Source of the DNA: Stentor coeruleus | Taxonomy: Eukaryota; Ciliophora; Heterotrichea; Heterotrichida; Stentoridae | NCBI GenBank assembly: GCA_001970955.1 | Contig: MPUH01001074.1 | Location: 1-24,693 of the forward strand | Reading direction: 5' to 3' | Length of the DNA: 24,693 nucleotides | In this document: one piece after another, positions 8,751 to 18,542 of the stretch | Layout of the letters: every line of letters starts with the position of its first letter | How positions within the stretch are numbered: the first letter of the stretch is position 1 | Made by a program: the position numbers and the translations under genes | The notes under the pieces: generated by a model | Database searches by the model: none | Told to the model about the DNA's origin: nothing | What the model saw: the letters and a program-made list of their open reading frames with translations, nothing else

Positions 8751-9701
8751 TCAATACTTACACTGATCTAAATCTATCATTTGACTAAAAGATCTAATTT
8801 TTTGTTTTCGACAAAACGTCCACATAATATAATTCTTAACCGGTTCCGTCATTGTATACACAATCGAGTTTGTCAAGCCTTGTAACCCCCAAAGAGTTCC
8901 TGAAACCACATAAAACCAAAAATTCTCAAATCCAAAAACCTCAAAAACTCTCATAATAAGTGCGGGTAAAAAACAAAAAATTAATATCCCCGGATAATAA
9001 AGTAATCTTCTAGCATTCATTTCATCAAATTCTTCATTTTCCCATACATCTTTTCTCATTTGTTTATAAATTCTCCAATATATAATTGTAGTGCATATTG
9101 ATACTATAAATCCAGTACCATAAATCCCAAGTTTAAAAATATTCCCGGTAAGGTTTTGATTGTATGTACATACTCCAATATTATATGTATAAGCTGAGAA
9201 TATTATAGGTAATATAGAAAATATAAGTCCTATAGCAAAATTCCCTATAAGCCATGATTTGTAATACTTTTCACAATCAGATTTTTGTTGAATTAGAACT
9301 TGGTATACTGTTATAGCTATGACTAAGCACCAGGATAAAGCATTAAATGTTGATAAAACATGGATAAAGGCAATAGCTGTGCAGAGTGAGGGTGTTGGTT
9401 TGAAGAAAAGGGTGAGAATTTGGGAAAGGGCTCTGAAAAAGTCGAAGAAGTTCAACCAAAATACAAGCTTGAAGGCATAGATACGGAGAGGCTTTGCTAG
9501 GAAATAGATTACTAGGGAGAAAAAAGAGGAGATAGCACTAAGGAGATTTGATATTAGGAAGGAGTAGATAAAAATCTTGTTTTCTGTTGATGAAAATCCA
9601 CTCATATTATAGTTATATATAAGAAAAACCTTATGATATAAAGTAATATTAACAGATTTTAGTTGGGATAAGTTTACGTCTAGGGTTTTTTTCATAGTCA
9701 T
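8751..9701 (-). CDS. Seven-helix receptor, cAMP-receptor-like (Dictyostelium cAR / family E type)
   Basis: Predicted G-protein-coupled receptor in the plasma or ciliary membrane. Hydrophobic stretches give seven helices: about residues 42-66, 73-95, 106-129, 148-170, 185-208, 229-250 and 257-279. Typical phrases of the cAMP-receptor-like class are LLYYPGILIFCFLPALIM before helix 6 and WGLQGLTNSIVYTMTEPVKN in helix 7. A Cys at the top of helix 3 and one in the second extracellular loop (IGVCTYNQNLTGN, with an Asn sequon) could form the usual disulphide. The cytoplasmic tail is short and basic. The longest frame starts at 9701, but the stretch before Met33 (ATG at 9603-9605, MSGFSSTENK) reads like 5' UTR, so a 284-aa protein is more likely. 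TGA is followed directly by TAA as a tandem stop. The ligand is unknown. Confidence 0.85.
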   Translation of the reverse strand: MTMKKTLDVNLSQLKSVNITLYHKVFLIYNYNMSGFSSTENKIFIYSFLISNLLSAISSFFSLVIYFLAKPLRIYAFKLVFWLNFFDFFRALSQILTLFFKPTPSLCTAIAFIHVLSTFNALSWCLVIAITVYQVLIQQKSDCEKYYKSWLIGNFAIGLIFSILPIIFSAYTYNIGVCTYNQNLTGNIFKLGIYGTGFIVSICTTIIYWRIYKQMRKDVWENEEFDEMNARRLLYYPGILIFCFLPALIMRVFEVFGFENFWFYVVSGTLWGLQGLTNSIVYTMTEPVKNYIMWTFCRKQKIRSFSQMIDLDQCKY

Positions 9702-10024
9702 TATTTGTAAGAATCATTTTTAATCATTTTTAATCATCTTATATCATTTGAACTTTTAGTTAAGATATATATTATTATATTAAGTTATTTATATAAAGTA
9801 ATAATATAAACTATGATTAATCAGCAAACTACATATATCAAATCATAACATCAGCCTTACACAAATAAAAAACAGAATTTTCACTTCATAAAAATTTACA
9901 ACAAAAAAGCAGTATTTTCATATTCCAACAGCATAAAACTCATAATCATCGCCAAGTCTCAAATCCTCCCTTAAAACCAAAACTTACAAAAAAACAACTA
10001 AAAACCCTTTATTTATTTTCACTC
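9702..10024. other. Spacer between F-box/LRR gene and receptor gene (both -)
   Basis: It holds the 3' side of the F-box/LRR gene (A/C-rich, 9820-10024) and the 5' side of the receptor gene (9702-9780, with the repeated phrase aatcatttttaatcattttt). No ORF or RNA gene is seen. Confidence 0.4.
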
Positions 10025-13000
10025 CTACCTATTCCTAACTTTAAGTTTTTTTAACTCAAGCTCTTCAAATAACTCTTTAATTTTCCCTTTCTCAAATCCA
10101 ATAAAATCTGTAAATTTTAAAACAAGGAATTTCAACTCAAGCATGTCAACAATTTTCCTCAAATATTTAATATTCATATCAGTAAAAATGCTATTTCCTG
10201 CCATATTCAAATAATAAATGGTTTTTAATAAACCTAATTTGATTAAATTTTTCATAACAAAAAGGTCAGATGTAGCAAGTTCGACTTTTTTTAAAAAGAA
10301 TTTATCTTTGGTTTTTTGAAGAGCAAAATATCTCCACCAATATTTATGAACACGAAAACTTTTAAGATTTTTATGAGGATCTGATACAAATGATATTAGA
10401 GCTTTAATATGAAGTTTAGATTCTGGAAAATGCTCTTCAAGCTCTAAGCCTAAAGATTTTAAATGAGGTAGGTTTTCAAGGTTTTTTATTATTTCTGTTG
10501 CTTGTCTTATAGGGATTTTTGTTATGTCTAGTGTTTCGAGGAATGGAATTGGTTTTATTATGTCTAAGAAACTGTGGTCAAGTTGCTCTAGGGAAATTGA
10601 ATCGAGAATAAGTTCTTTTATTTGGAGACGGCCTATACCACTTATTAGGTAGTACCAGTCACATTCTTTAAATATTACAGATTCAAGTTTGAGTTTTTCG
10701 ATTTTGATGTTAAGTGAATAAACAACTTTCAAGCATGCATTCGTGATAATCTCAACAGAATTCAAATTATTCATCCCTTTAACCGAATAATTTAATATTT
10801 TCAGCTGCTTAAAATCTAAAAACTCCCTGCCAAACCTAATCCCTTTCAAGTCAGGAATAGCCGAAACACAGTTGCAAATAAAAACTTTTAAATAATTATC
10901 TGAAAGTCCATCAAAAATCCCATCCAAGTTTAAAATGCAGTTTTCTATATAGTTTTTAAAAATGCTTTGTATCAAAAATGGTTTCTTTCTTTTTACTATT
11001 TCTGATAAGATTAGCGAGTTCATATAATATTGTTTCCATGTAAATTGAGGCTGTCTATATCTGAGTTCTCGAAGCATTTCATTTCTTTCAGTTTTACCAT
11101 TAGCGCATAGTATACCATATAAGTCTCCTAATTGGCAATGAGGCTCAGAAATAAATTTCCCAAAGTCGAACCCGTTGATTATTGTGAGACGATTATTCTT
11201 CAATGCATTCCTCATGAATTTAGAGTACTCAACCAAGTTATCCCCATATATAGGGAAAAAAACACTGTACTCTTCTAAAAAATAATTATTCTCTATAATA
11301 GTCACAGTTAGGGATAAATACCTATAAAACAAGTCATCAATTTGAATTTCTTTAGAACATTTATGCATTCCTGATATATTACAAGATAGTTTTTTAAGGC
11401 TAGTTTTATTAGAAACACTGTTTAAGACTGAAATTATATTTTCTAAATCCTTTTCTTCCATAACACGATTTTTTTCTTCATTTTTATCGTTTTGCCCATT
11501 ATCATCATATAATATTATCAAATGGTTTAGTAATAGTCGTTCAAGTTCCTGATTTTTTTTTATGCTTAGAAGCAAAGATTGAAGGTCACTGTTGTAGAAA
11601 CTGACTTTGGACAAACAAAGTTCTTTTAGTTTTAATCCATCCACAAAACCACTAAGTATATTTTCTTTATAATACTTATCAACTCTAACATCCTCCAGTT
11701 TCAAAAACTTCAATTTCTCAAATTCAGCAAGTTTTTCAAATACTAATGAACAAGGATAANAAAAACTTCAATTTCTCAAATTCAGCAAGTTTTTCAAATA
11801 CTAATGAACAAGGATAATTATTAAAACTAACAAAAGTAATTCTTTCAATATCTGGATGATACTTCAAAAGTTCATCTAAACATAAAACTATTCTATGATG
11901 TTTAGCATTAAAAGCAATCCCATTAAGTTTTTTCAAGTTCCTTATAACATATTTTTCTAGTTCAGACATTGAGAAATCATTGAAGTTTGTGAGGTCTAAA
12001 TATTGTAAATATGGCATTCGAGGTAAAGAAAAAAGCACAAGGTATTTAAGGATATTCAAATTATTTTCAGGGATGAAAAAAGTGTTTTTGTTTAAAATAT
12101 CATTTAAATCATAGGTTTTTGTATCATTTTTCAAGTATCTCACCTGTGTGGCTTCTGGGAGTACAACTTTTAGAACTTCGCATAAAAGTGAAAAATGAAT
12201 TGATTGGGAAAAAGTGTGATTTTTCAAAGGAGCCACATCTATATTAATCATTTTCATTCTATTTTTTAGCAATTTCCTTATGTTCACCCCACAAAATTTC
12301 TTAAGTTTCGCACTTTTCACATTTTTAATGACAATTTCTCTAAGTTCCAATAGTTTTTCATAATCAATCCCAGTCAACCCTCCTAACGAAAACCTCTTCA
12401 GCTGCGATTTCTCAAGCATATTATCAATAGCAAGATCAAAACCATCAAATTTATTAGCCAGTCCAAAATCCCTCCATATTTCATGCTGTGAATCAATAAA
12501 AATACTAAAATCTTCAATATTACTAGTAGATAAAGCATTAAAAATTGTTATAGCATTTTGATACAAGAGAACAAAACTTCTTTCATTAGTCAAATGACCT
12601 AAAAAAAGTGTTTTTATAGTCTTGTTATTTTTAAGCATTGCAACAAAAGGTTCAAGGTTTAAAGTTATAGTTTCACTTATATTAACTTTATTAAGAGTTG
12701 TATTTTGGCTTAGGATATTAGAAAAATTCTCACTTTCAGCAGGGGAAAAGCGAAAAGCTGGGGATATTTTTAAAGATTTAAGGCTTGAGGATATAGATAC
12801 TATAGGGAATTGATAGAAAACAGGGGCACTGAAACAAGCTTCATCGATTTTAAAAGCTAGTTTTTGTATTTTGAGGTTTGAGTTGAGGGAGTTGAAAAAC
12901 TCAGTCACTTCGCTTTCTGTAATTTTATCAACTTTACAAGAAATGTTTATGGTTTCATTTAGATATGGGAGGATTGAAGAAATTATGAGGTAGTTTTCTG

Positions 13001-13436
13001 AAAAGAGTTTTATAGTTTTAAGGGTTCTCATGAAGATAAAAAGTGCAGTTAGGGTTTTTGGGGTAGTTTGGAGAAGACTATTATTGCCACTTTGTTTGAC
13101 TTTAACTTTTAACCTGAGTTTTTCTAAGTTGTAAGCGTTTCCTACAAGGACTAGAGGCTTTTTACTTATTTCTACATTTGTGGTGTTAGGTAAAGTGTAG
13201 ATTGTAACTTGTAATGACATGTTAGTTCTGAATTTGTGGAAATCTAGGCATATTGAGTAGAAATATTTGTTCACTAAAGATATGGAGCAGAAAAAAGTAC
13301 GGCTGTCTAGGAAGTCGAGAATGTTCATCCATAAGTCTTTTCTTAACACTTCATATTTTGTCACAGTTTTTGTATCGATCTTAGGGAGATCTTTTTTAGA
13401 TTTCAGCTTTTTTCTAGATTGTCGGGTTTTCACCAT
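10025..13436 (-). CDS. Large F-box / leucine-rich-repeat protein
   Basis: Likely substrate receptor of an SCF-type ubiquitin ligase. After a basic N-terminus (MVKTRQSRKKLKSKKD) comes an F-box at about residues 28-60 (LWMNILDFLDSRTFFCSISL, VNKYFYSICLDF), which would bind Skp1. A long run of degenerate leucine-rich repeats fills most of the rest, for example LQYLDLTNFNDFSMSELEKY, IKELILDSISLEQL, PFLETLDITKIPI and LPHLKSLGLELEEHFP. As given, the sequence reads as two ORFs (13436-11736 and 11713-10025) because a 57-base duplication around the N at 11760 shifts the frame. The first ends in EKLAEFEKLKF and the second begins with the same bases. With one copy removed there is a single frame of about 1117 aa. 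The start ATG is at 13434-13436 and the stop is TAG. The F-box call is from pattern; no orthologue is recognised. Confidence 0.8.
11703..11817. repeat. 57-base direct duplication around the N at 11760 (assembly join)
   Basis: Bases 11703-11759 and 11761-11817 are identical. The 58 extra bases shift the frame and make one F-box/LRR gene look like two. Confidence 0.94.
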
Positions 13437-14193
13437 TATTATTATTATAAAGGGGGCTTTTTATATATATATTTTCCTTGTAGTAAGATACAAGGAAAGA
13501 TCGGCAATTGGGTTATGAAGTTTTTTTTATGAAAATTTGTTGATAAAATGCTTTAAAATAAAATTTTACAATAAAATCATTAGGATGTATAAAGATCGGA
13601 GATATAATAAAAATATATTATTAAAGCAATCAGCTACTATTATACTAAAACTAAAATATTTCGACTCACTTAAAAGTGTTAGTTTCGTTAATAGTAAGCT
13701 AAATGCATTCTTTCTTATAATAATTTTAATGTTTTTAATTATAATTTTTAGGATTTTTGGAATATTTGCTTACTTAGTTTTATGAAAACTATGAAACTCA
13801 AAAGCAACCTACTCATAAAAAAACATACTCTATATAAAAATCAATTAGTTCCTATCAGAAAACAATAAATAATTAGTGATGAAATTCCTAATAATCAATT
13901 TATCAATATTTATAAACAAAAACTTATCATTACTTCATATCTTTTCTTATAAAATCAAATAGAGTTTATAAATAAATATATAAATCAGACAATACGATAT
14001 ATTTAACTATGGTAATTTTATTAGTTAATCATCATGGACTCGATAATAAAAATAGCTTCTAATGATATCTTTCGATATATCCCTGCGTCAATTTATTTCG
14101 GTAATTCATTCATTTTGTTATTTGTTACAATAGACTGCTTATTTTTGCTCCTAAGATTTTCTTAACAAATATTACCCTGGGATATAAATTACA
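13437..14193. promoter_or_regulatory. Divergent intergenic region between F-box/LRR (-) and membrane protein (+)
   Basis: Very AT-rich. The open stretch at 13537-13785 is low-complexity Ile/Lys/Phe and not gene-like. The only candidate coding element is the small ORF at 14034-14165, listed separately. An (ATT)n run upstream of the F-box start lies at about 13435-13448. Confidence 0.4.
14034..14165 (+). CDS. Small ORF (43 aa, hydrophobic) upstream of the membrane protein
   Basis: ATG at 14034, TAA at 14163-14165, 28 bases before the next start. The second half is a single hydrophobic stretch (FGNSFILLFVTIDCLFLLL) that could span a membrane, preceded by a polar MDSIIKIASND. It is not in frame with the following gene (offset 160 bases), and no GT...AG intron joins them. 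It may be an upstream ORF that lowers translation of the next gene, a micro-protein, or chance. Confidence 0.3.
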   Translation: MDSIIKIASNDIFRYIPASIYFGNSFILLFVTIDCLFLLLRFS

Positions 14194-15150
14194 ATGGATT
14201 CTACTGAAGAAAATAAGCAGCAAATTATTGATCTCAAAGCTTATTATAAGGCTAACAGGAAAGCTGTAAGATGTTACTGTTTATGTCTTATGCCTGTTTT
14301 TATTTATGCATGGATCATGAGCTTAATGACCTTAATATCAGGCAATGCTTTTACGCAAATCTTTACAAATGGAGAAACAGATTATGAGTTTAAGGGGTCA
14401 ATAAAAGGTCCTACTAACGATACATTTATCAATTTTACAAATTACTCCTACTCAAAAACAAATTTAAGTTTTGACTTAAATGAAAGGCTATTCGAAGTTT
14501 CTTGCCATTCAAACCAGAGTTATGATGAATGCTTTGATAACTGTAAAGGACATTGCGAATTTTTTAAAGATTGGTCAGATGCTGGGTCGATTTTCCTTAT
14601 TGGGATAATTCCATCTTTGGCTTCTAATATTTTTATTTTTTTTATGATGATCTGTGCTTATATTACAGCTTGGACATGGTGTATTACAATTAGTTTAGTT
14701 TTTTTTACACTTCCTCCAATACTTTACATTATCACTTTCACCATTTGGGCTATTAAGATGGATTTACACGAAAACGATGTATATCATAATGTCTTTACAT
14801 CAACAACTGCACCTGTTAAAAGAGAAAGTGGTCTTAATGTTGTTATAGTTTTTATTGTGACTATGCCATTCTATTTAGCATTTTTTTATTGTATCACTAA
14901 GAATATCAAAATCCTTTTTAAGAAAGGAATTTGGTTTAAAAAATCCGCAATCACTTCATCAATGCCTATCTTGCAATACTATCATCAGCCAGAGCTAAAT
15001 AATATGGAAAACAATGAAGAAACGAAGCAAAATCTAAACTACATTAATATCACTGAAACTAGAACAGAGCATTTACTAGAAGATTATGCAAGTCCTGAGA
15101 GAATCAATATATCAGCTCCTGCAAGCTTTGATGAAAGTTTAGAAAGATAA
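14194..15150 (+). CDS. Four-helix membrane protein with a glycosylated Cys-rich ectodomain, family unknown
   Basis: 318 aa, not recognised. Helix 1 spans about residues 28-50. An extracellular domain (51-130) holds five Asn sequons (N75, N80, N83, N90, N107) and four cysteines (104, 113, 117, 121; spacing C-x8-C-x3-C-x3-C). Helices 2 (131-158) and 3 (161-187) follow almost without a loop. A short second loop (188-212) leads to helix 4 (213-235) and a polar C-terminal tail of about 80 residues. The N-terminus has no signal peptide and a basic CYCLC patch just before helix 1 that could be acylated. By topology both ends are probably cytosolic. A role in the cell surface or in secretory membranes is inferred only from topology and glycosylation sites. 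The start ATG (acaatgg) is the first in frame and the stop is TAA. Confidence 0.75.
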   Translation: MDSTEENKQQIIDLKAYYKANRKAVRCYCLCLMPVFIYAWIMSLMTLISGNAFTQIFTNGETDYEFKGSIKGPTNDTFINFTNYSYSKTNLSFDLNERLFEVSCHSNQSYDECFDNCKGHCEFFKDWSDAGSIFLIGIIPSLASNIFIFFMMICAYITAWTWCITISLVFFTLPPILYIITFTIWAIKMDLHENDVYHNVFTSTTAPVKRESGLNVVIVFIVTMPFYLAFFYCITKNIKILFKKGIWFKKSAITSSMPILQYYHQPELNNMENNEETKQNLNYINITETRTEHLLEDYASPERINISAPASFDESLER

Positions 15151-15665
15151 TAATTATTTTAAGATTAAATTCAGTGCTATTGTTATATAATTTATTTACT
15201 AACTATATAAGCAAAACATTTATATAATATAAATAAGTATAGTTTTATGTTTTAGATTTTAGTATATTTATAATGTTATTTTAAAAACATATTATACTAG
15301 TCTACTTCGTAAAAACTTCCACTCTATTAACCTAATTATTTATTTTATATCTAATTATCATATCAAAACAAACAACTAAAATCATGATAAATGTATATAA
15401 ATATATATTTTCTCTTTCTAAGACAAATAAAATACATTCAAGACAAGATTCAACTTAAAATACACATAAAAATAACTCCGTAAAACACAAAAATTTCTCT
15501 GATCATATTTAAAAATGACAAAAACATCATATAAAAGTCAATCTAAATATCTGAGTAACCTTAAAAAATCTTAAAAGCTAAAAATAATAAACCTCCAAGC
15601 ATGTCAAATCCAATATTATAATAATAATCAATATGCATTAAAGGAAATCTATATAAATTATCCCT
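15151..15665. other. Intergenic region, A/C-rich from about 15300
   Basis: This is the 3' side of the membrane-protein gene, then a long A/C-rich stretch of the kind that precedes plus-strand genes here. It leads to the HMG-box remnant at 15666. No other ORF or RNA gene is seen. Confidence 0.4.
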
Positions 15666-15862
15666 ATGGTCAAAGTTAAAAAAAGAAAACTTCGGATTCT
15701 TGGAAAGCCTAAAAAGCCACTAACTGCCTTCTTACTCTATATCCAAGTCAGAAGAAATGCTATAAAACTTAATAATCCTCATAGACTATAGCAGAGATCA
15801 GAAAAGAATGGCGTGAGCTTCCTTATTTTCATCTATGCAAGGAGAGGTTAAGAAATTTGTAG
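15666..15862 (+). pseudogene. HMG-box gene, short and frameshifted
   Basis: From ATG 15666 the frame reads a basic lead and the start of an HMG-box: GKPKKPLTAFLLYIQVRRNA, then IKLNNPHR, and stops at TAG 15789-15791. The rest of the box continues in another frame from 15785: TIAEIRKEWRELP, ending at TAG 15860-15862. A third frame (ATG 15834) gives GEVKKFVDFIRVF. HMG-boxes bind and bend DNA without strong sequence preference, and the order P-K-x-P-x-x-A-F/Y, then N-P, then W-x-x-L is as expected. One missing base near 15784-15787 would explain the first break. Flanks are A/C-rich before and G/T-rich after, as at an expressed plus-strand gene, so a sequencing error in a live small gene is as possible as a decayed copy. 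Confidence 0.6.
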
Positions 15863-16289
15863 ATTTTATAAGGGTTTTTTGATATTGAATTGGGTGTTAA
15901 GGTATTAGGTTTGATATTTTGAGTATTATGTTTATGTTTTGATTATTAGAAAATTTAGTAGATGTGTTGGATTTTAGGATTGTATGTTTTGATAGATTTT
16001 TGATTGTGCTTAGATGGTTTTTTGGTAAAGTAGGATTGTATGTTTAACAGATTTTTTATTATGTTTAGATAGTTTTTTGTTAAAGTAAGATGAGTTGGAT
16101 AAAAGATTTTATAAAAGTAGTTAGTATGGATGAGCGGAACTAGTATAAAAAATATGTGTTATGAAAATATAGCGAGGCATATGAGAATATTTGTTGGCTT
16201 GATATTTTATTAGGATGTATTATTAGTATAATTAGAGTTTTATAAGGAAGAATCTGATGAATACTAAACATATAATATAAACATCTTAT
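15863..16289. other. G/T-rich 3' flank of the HMG-box unit
   Basis: Strongly G/T-rich on the plus strand up to the end of the next minus-strand gene, with GGGTGTTA at 15892-15899. A short phrase repeats loosely: tttagatggttttttggtaa near 16010 and a similar one near 16062. No ORF is seen. Confidence 0.4.
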
Positions 16290-16972
16290 TTAAAAATATC
16301 TTCTCTGACTTCTAGGCCCGAACTGATTTTCAATCTTCTCAACCTCACCTTCATCCTCAATCTCTTCACTGTCATTATCATTACATCCACTTGAAATCCC
16401 TTCTAGCAGTTTCCAATACTCTTCTTTAAGATTCTTTAAATCCTCATCATCTTCAATGCAAAAATGCCCACTGTCTCTATTAAGCCCAGTAAAGTCTTCT
16501 TTAAATTTAATTTTATGCGAAACAACTACAGGGCTTCTTGGGGCAAACATATAATTATTATGCCTTTCAATGATTTTAAGATTTTCTTTTGGAGGTGACG
16601 AGCTTCTTGCCCGTCTTTGAAATGGTAGCCCAAGGTTATTAACAACAGGGGAATCAGGTCTTTTTTCATTGTCTTTTAAAGGATTTTTTTCTAATATAGT
16701 TTTAGCTGAAGGACCTAATTTCTGAAGTTCTTGAACAAAACTAGAACTTTTTTTTTGTGATAATGCAGAATTTGTATTGTTTTTACGATCTGATGAACAG
16801 GTTGAAGAATAACTGTCAGCGGATGCATTAACAGAAAACATGAATGGGAGGTTTGATAAAGGTGGAGTAATCTCGAGACCATTTTTTTTGAATGANGGTT
16901 TGATAAAGGTGGAGTAATCTCGAGACCATTTTTTTTGAATGAAGGTCCTATCTTCTTCATAGCAAGAGCCAT
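16290..16972 (-). CDS. Disordered Ser/Pro-rich protein, function unknown
   Basis: Not recognised. As given the frame breaks because a 46-base stretch is duplicated around the N at 16896. With one copy removed the ATG at 16970-16972 (MALAMKKIGPSF) continues through ITPPLSN-LPFMFSVNA to the TAA at 16290, 211 aa. The protein is low in hydrophobics and rich in Ser, Lys, Asp and Glu. It has several Ser-Pro sites (RPDSPVV, RSSSPPKE, APRSPVV), a possible helix LKNLKEEYWKLLEG near the C-terminus, an acidic run NDNDSEEIEDEGEVEKIE, and a basic end RSQRRYF. This composition suits a regulated scaffold or adaptor phosphorylated by proline-directed kinases; that is inference. Upstream DNA is G/T-rich on the plus strand, as for other minus genes here. 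Confidence 0.7.
16850..16942. repeat. 46-base direct duplication around the N at 16896 (assembly join)
   Basis: Bases 16850-16895 and 16897-16942 are identical. The 47 extra bases break the frame near the start of the disordered protein and would mislead start-codon choice. Confidence 0.93.
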
Positions 16973-17869
16973 TTATAAGCTTATTTTTTTTAGAATGTGG
17001 ATTTAGAAAAGATTAAAATTTGTATTGATTTTTTTATTAGGATTTTTTTTGTTTTGGATGCTAAGGTTGAAGGATTTATGAGGATTTTATAGGGAAATTG
17101 TGATTTTTGAAGTTAGGATATTAGGATGGACTTTTTTATTGTGTTTTTAGTTGAAATATTGTTTATTTTATTTGGTTTTTGTGTATGATATGAGGAAACT
17201 GATAGAATTTTATAATGATTTAAAAGAAATATTGGGTATATTATTGTAGTAGGGTGTAATTAGGAGATTTTGATAAAAATAAGGAAGGATATGACAGGAA
17301 TAGAATCATAAAGGCTATTTTGTTATGATATAAGAGATAAATCAAATCTTTCTCTATAAAAAAGTATTTTATATACAGACATTCAAATAATTAGCTTTAT
17401 TCTATATTTTCTCTCACAATTTGTGTAAATCTTATATAAATTCCTAACACCTATAATTCTAATTTTAATAAGCCAAAATATTCAGATTTTTTTTAAAAGT
17501 TAAAAAAATCAGTAAGCACACATCACTTAATTAATTTGCACATTAAAATCATTATCCCAATTAAATCATCACCCCTATCAAATAAAATCCTTATAAAATA
17601 TACATTATCATAATATATCTTAATCTCTTTAAAAGTTCCTTAATCATTACAGCTTGCATCCACAACAAATTTGCAAATACCAAATTATTTCTTGATTTAA
17701 CCTTGAATGTTGGAAATTATTATTTAGATTTGAGGTTGATATTTTATAAGTTTAATTTATTGTTATTTGTAATAAATAATATGAAATAATAAGATGAATA
17801 TGTGTGTATGTAAAAGTTAAGCAAATTTATATTTTAGGTTATCAATATATTATACTAGAATTTGTAACT
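16973..17869. other. Gene-poor region
   Basis: Composition changes along it: G/T-rich to 17345 (5' side of the minus gene), A/C-rich 17345-17700, then T/G-rich 17700-17860. The last change, near 17640-17700, has no ORF. No RNA gene is recognised. Confidence 0.4.
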
Positions 17870-18235
17870 TTATGAGTCATAACTGAAAACATTTGCTGTA
17901 ATGTAACAAGTTTTCTTTTTTGAATGATCATTACAAAAAGATTCGATCGTATAACTTTTTTTTTCCTGAGAAAGCATAAGGTTTTTAAAGTAATTTAATT
18001 CAAAGTTTACTTCTGAGACTAAATAAATATCACCTATTGTTTCTATTATCTGAATCTTGTAAGAGCTTAAGAGAAATCTCAGACTGATATCAACCTCCAC
18101 TCATAAAATTATTTGCTGAAATTAATTCGAGTTGTAAATGCCGCTTCAACAGATGCAACCAATATTTGAGAAAACCTTCTAAATGGGAAGGCCTTATACT
18201 CCTTAGAAAGGGTTCGAATTTACCGAGCGATAATT
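17870..18235 (-). pseudogene. Possible gene remnant with a nucleotide-cyclase-like motif
   Basis: The minus-strand frame 18100-17870 (stop TAA) contains IIETIGDIYLVSE at residues 18-30. This resembles the class III adenylyl/guanylyl cyclase phrase in which ETIGDxY lies after a helix and a Tyr-Lys. The frame opens at GTG, with no usable ATG before Met42, and what follows the motif does not look like a cyclase. Just upstream, another minus frame reads KEYKAFPFRRFSQILVAS and VEAAFTTRINFSK before a TAA. A third frame is also open there. Together this looks like a decayed or frameshifted gene, possibly from a guanylyl-cyclase family member, but the match is short and may be chance. Confidence 0.3.
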
Positions 18236-18542
18236 AATTATTTCTAAAATTTTTAAGTTACTCATAAGTTAAATCATCACATAAATCTTATACAAATTGT
18301 AAGATATAATTTCTAATATAATATAAAAATCTGATATTTAATACTATTTATTATATCTAACTATCCCTCCACTTTCTATCAAAAACTAAAAATCATTTCC
18401 CAACACCTTAATCTAAACCTCCCTCAAAAAACCCATGATCTCCCAGCACAAAATCATTTTCTTCTAAACTTCATAAATCATTCAACTATTGCAATAAAAC
18501 TAAGCCTATAAAAAGTATTATTGCAGTTCTATTAAAACAAAA
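18236..18542. promoter_or_regulatory. Upstream region of the CDPK gene
   Basis: A/C-rich on the plus strand, increasingly so from 18360 to the start codon, like other 5' flanks in the window. No defined motif can be named. Confidence 0.4.

Noticed and set aside
13537..13785. 82-aa plus-strand ORF
   Set aside because: Low-complexity Lys/Ile/Phe from very AT-rich DNA, between divergent promoters, with no family-like features.
18150..18235. tRNA-like stretch with GGTTCGAAT and a 5-bp stem with 7-base loop (CCTTC...GAAGG)
   Set aside because: The T-stem does not pair, the anticodon loop lacks U33, and no acceptor stem can be formed; the minus strand is open and protein-like here.
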